Assembly (NCBI GenBank): GCA_021783855.1
Contig: JAJXTL010000027.1
Span: 1 to 26,149 of the forward strand
DNA from: Pseudomonadota bacterium
GTDB lineage: Bacteria > Pseudomonadota > Gammaproteobacteria > Burkholderiales > Gallionellaceae
Direction: 5' to 3'
DNA: 26,149 nt
Both the position numbers and the translations under genes were made by a program. Under the pieces are notes generated by a model, which saw only the letters and a list, made by a program, of their open reading frames with translations, ran no database searches and was not told the DNA's origin. Of the stretch, positions 24,015 to 26,149 are shown piece by piece (within the stretch, counting starts at the first letter, position 1; each line of letters begins with the position of its first letter).

Positions 24015-25268
24015 ATGCCAGAAATCAAGAATTACACAATGAATTTTGGTCCGCAGCACCCGGCAGCGCACGGTGTGTTGCGTCTGGTGCTGGAGCTCGA
24101 TGGTGAAGTGGTGGTGCGTGCCGATCCGCATATCGGATTGCTGCATCGCGCGACTGAAAAGCTGGCAGAACACAAGACTTATTTGCAGTCTCTGCCTTAT
24201 ATGGACAGGCTGGATTATGTGTCCATGCTCAGCAACGAGCATGCTTATGTGATGGCGATCGAAAAGCTGGCCGGGATTGAAGTGCCGCTGCGTGCTCAAT
24301 ACATCCGTGTCATGTTTGATGAAATCACCCGCCTTCTGAATCATTTGATGTGGCTGGGTGCGCACGGTCTGGATATCGGTGCAATGACGGTATTCCTGTA
24401 CTGCTTCCGCGAACGCGAAGATCTGATGGATGCCTATGAAGCGGTGTCGGGCGCTCGCATGCACGCGGCTTATTACCGGCCGGGCGGTGTATATCGCGAC
24501 CTGCCTGATACCATGCCGCAATATGAAGCATCCAAAATTCACAATGCCGCTGCGGTCAAAAAGATGAATGTGAACCGTCAGGGTTCGTTGCTCGATTTCC
24601 TGGAAGATTTTACCAATCGTTTTCCGAACCATGTGGACGAGTACGAAACGCTGCTGACGGATAATCGCATCTGGAAGCAACGCACGGTGGGTATCGGTGT
24701 GGTCTCGCCTGAACGCGCAATTGCGCTCGGCATGTCGGGGCCTATGCTGCGCGGCTCCGGTATTGAGTGGGATCTGCGCAGGAAGCAGCCCTATGCCGCG
24801 TACGACAAGCTGGATTTCGATATTCCGGTAGGCCGAAACGGCGATACCTACGATCGTTATCTGGTGCGAGTCGAAGAAATGCGACAAAGCAACCACATCA
24901 TCAAACAATGTATCAGTTGGCTGCGCGCTAATCCGGGCCCCGTGATTACCAGCGACCACAAGTATGCGCCGCCTGCACGTGAGTCCATGAAGCAGAACAT
25001 GGAAGAATTGATTCATCACTTCAAGCTGTTTACCGAAGGCATGCATATCGCAGAAGGCGAAGCGTATGCGGCAGTCGAGCATCCCAAGGGCGAGTTCGGT
25101 ATTTATATCGTATCGGATGGCGCCAACAAACCCTACCGTCTGAAGATTCGGGCGCCGGGATTTACGCATCTTTCGGCACTGGACGAAATGGTGCGCGGTC
25201 ATATGATAGCCGATGTGGTAACCATCATCGGCACACAAGACATTGTTTTTGGAGAGATAGACCGATAA
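24015..25268 (+). CDS. nuoD: NADH-quinone oxidoreductase subunit D
   Basis: NuoD is the 49-kDa-type subunit forming the quinone pocket of complex I together with NuoB. The 417-residue length is standard. Motifs: [37 protein letters not shown] with the conserved histidine, [17 protein letters not shown], and the C-terminal [25 protein letters not shown] (in parts), ending [13 protein letters not shown]. The frame opens upstream at 23964, but GAGGT precedes the ATG at 24015, which yields the standard start. It overlaps nuoE by one base. Confidence 0.97.
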   Translation: MPEIKNYTMNFGPQHPAAHGVLRLVLELDGEVVVRADPHIGLLHRATEKLAEHKTYLQSLPYMDRLDYVSMLSNEHAYVMAIEKLAGIEVPLRAQYIRVMFDEITRLLNHLMWLGAHGLDIGAMTVFLYCFREREDLMDAYEAVSGARMHAAYYRPGGVYRDLPDTMPQYEASKIHNAAAVKKMNVNRQGSLLDFLEDFTNRFPNHVDEYETLLTDNRIWKQRTVGIGVVSPERAIALGMSGPMLRGSGIEWDLRRKQPYAAYDKLDFDIPVGRNGDTYDRYLVRVEEMRQSNHIIKQCISWLRANPGPVITSDHKYAPPARESMKQNMEELIHHFKLFTEGMHIAEGEAYAAVEHPKGEFGIYIVSDGANKPYRLKIRAPGFTHLSALDEMVRGHMIADVVTIIGTQDIVFGEIDR

Positions 25269-25747
25269 TGTTATCCGCACTTATTCAAGATCAAATCAAC
25301 CGTGAGCTGAAAAAATATCCGGTTGACCAGAAACAGTCTGCCGTGATGTCGGCCCTGCGTTTCGTCCAGGATGAAAAGGGCTGGATTTCGACTGACGATA
25401 TGAGCGACATCGCCGATTATCTGAACATGCCGCAAATCGCCGTGCTTGAAGTGGCGACCTTCTATCACATGTACAATCTCAAGCCGATGGGTAAAACCAC
25501 CATTACCGTGTGCACCAATCTTTCCTGCACCTTGTGTGGCGCCGAAGATACGGTAGCTTATTTGGAATCGAAACTGGGTATCGGTTTTGGCGAAGTAACG
25601 GCAGACGGTAAGTTTGGTTTGCGTGAAGGCGAATGCATGGGCGCGTGCATGGATGCACCGCTGTTTACCATCAATAACAAAAAACTGTGCGGGCGTTTGA
25701 ATCATGAAAAAATTGATCAAATTCTGGCAGAATTGGATAAGTCATGA
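25268..25747 (+). CDS. nuoE: NADH-quinone oxidoreductase subunit E
   Basis: NuoE is the 24-kDa-type subunit with the thioredoxin-like fold and a [2Fe-2S] cluster (N1a). In this 159-residue protein the ligands are Cys82 and Cys87 (VCTNLSC) and Cys123 and Cys127 (GECMGAC). [15 protein letters not shown] is a typical preceding segment. The ATG overlaps the nuoD stop (TAATG), and its own stop overlaps nuoF (ATGA). Both overlaps point to tight coupling. Confidence 0.97.
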   Translation: MLSALIQDQINRELKKYPVDQKQSAVMSALRFVQDEKGWISTDDMSDIADYLNMPQIAVLEVATFYHMYNLKPMGKTTITVCTNLSCTLCGAEDTVAYLESKLGIGFGEVTADGKFGLREGECMGACMDAPLFTINNKKLCGRLNHEKIDQILAELDKS

Positions 25748-26149
25748 GAGGTCCGGTCACTCAAACCACGATGGCTTTTGACCAGCCGTGGACGCTTGAA
25801 AACTATCTTAAAGTCGGCGGTTATCAGGCGTTGCGCCGTGTGCTGACCGAGAAAATGTCGCCTGACCTGATTATTGCGGAAGTCAAAACGTCAGCCTTGC
25901 GCGGTCGCGGCGGAGCGGGCTTTCCGACGGGTCTCAAGTGGAGCTTCATGCCGCGCAGTTTCGAGGGCGACAAGTATATCGTCTGCAATTCCGACGAAGG
26001 CGAGCCGGGTACCTGCAAGGACTGGGACATTCTGCGCTACAACCCGCATCTCTTGATCGAGGGTATGGCAATCGCCGCCTATACCATGAATGTCAGGACA
26101 GGTTACAACTACATCCACGGCGAAGTTTTTGAGGGTTACTATCGGATGG
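25744..26149 (+). CDS. nuoF: NADH-quinone oxidoreductase subunit F (3' end outside window)
   Basis: NuoF holds FMN, the NADH site and a [4Fe-4S] cluster. The first 135 residues are visible. The glycine-rich [19 protein letters not shown] (51-69) is the NADH/FMN-binding signature, followed by [15 protein letters not shown], which contacts FMN, and [14 protein letters not shown]. The ATG lies within ATGA, overlapping the nuoE stop. The cluster-binding C-terminus is beyond the window edge. Confidence 0.96.
   Translation, partial: MRGPVTQTTMAFDQPWTLENYLKVGGYQALRRVLTEKMSPDLIIAEVKTSALRGRGGAGFPTGLKWSFMPRSFEGDKYIVCNSDEGEPGTCKDWDILRYNPHLLIEGMAIAAYTMNVRTGYNYIHGEVFEGYYRM

Noticed and set aside
23994..25280. 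Long open frame on the minus strand opposite nuoD
   Set aside because: It mirrors the codon pattern of nuoD, whose protein is unmistakable; the translated minus frame resembles no family and is rich in His/Gln/Arg, as such shadows are.

Overview
The window is a chromosomal stretch of a betaproteobacterium, most likely a chemolithotrophic Nitrosomonadales/Gallionellales-type sulfur oxidiser. This rests on gene order (yheS, nadK-recN-bamE-dapB, pcnB-folK-panB, panC-panD, tpiA-secG-tRNA-Leu-nuoABCDEF), moderate-to-high GC coding sequence, and Sox and thiosulfate dehydrogenase genes. Species assignment is inference.

Layout. 1-1335 (minus): chemotaxis deamidase cheD (cut by the window edge) behind an HDOD signalling protein. 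1488-3335 (plus): ABC-F ATPase YheS. 3518-4517 (minus): two small exported proteins, one a glycine-zipper protein and one built of WRGG and PVY repeats. 4782-8546 (plus): nadK, recN, bamE, dapB. 8547-8885: a gene-free stretch with two clean hairpins. 8886-12402 (plus): a partial sox cluster, soxY-soxZ-soxB plus a periplasmic DUF302 protein, without soxXA or soxCD; a 20-residue cytochrome-tail-like ORF lies between soxZ and soxB. 12528-15219 (plus): pcnB, folK, panB. 15429-19128 (minus): an exported three-gene module placed between panB and panC. 19390-20845 (plus): panC and panD, separated by a predicted small RNA on the opposite strand. 20909-26149 (plus): tpiA, secG, tRNA-Leu(GAG), nuoABCDE and the start of nuoF.

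The most notable item is the minus-strand module at 15429-19128. Its first gene encodes a five-haem protein that joins an alcohol-dehydrogenase-type tri-haem cytochrome to a complete TsdA-like thiosulfate dehydrogenase domain. It is followed by a periplasmic binding protein with no transporter genes and an exported DsrE-family protein. With soxYZB nearby, the window carries parts of two thiosulfate-oxidation routes: Sox-type oxidation on the SoxYZ carrier, and thiosulfate-to-tetrathionate conversion by TsdA. The nuo operon encodes complex I.

Other points of interest: a predicted ~61-nt C-rich small RNA (complement of 20217-20277) with a near-consensus promoter and intrinsic terminator; two genes (yheS, nadK) whose best promoter puts transcription initiation at the start codon; and a decayed duplicate of the nuoD start that forms a 32-codon ORF just before nuoD.
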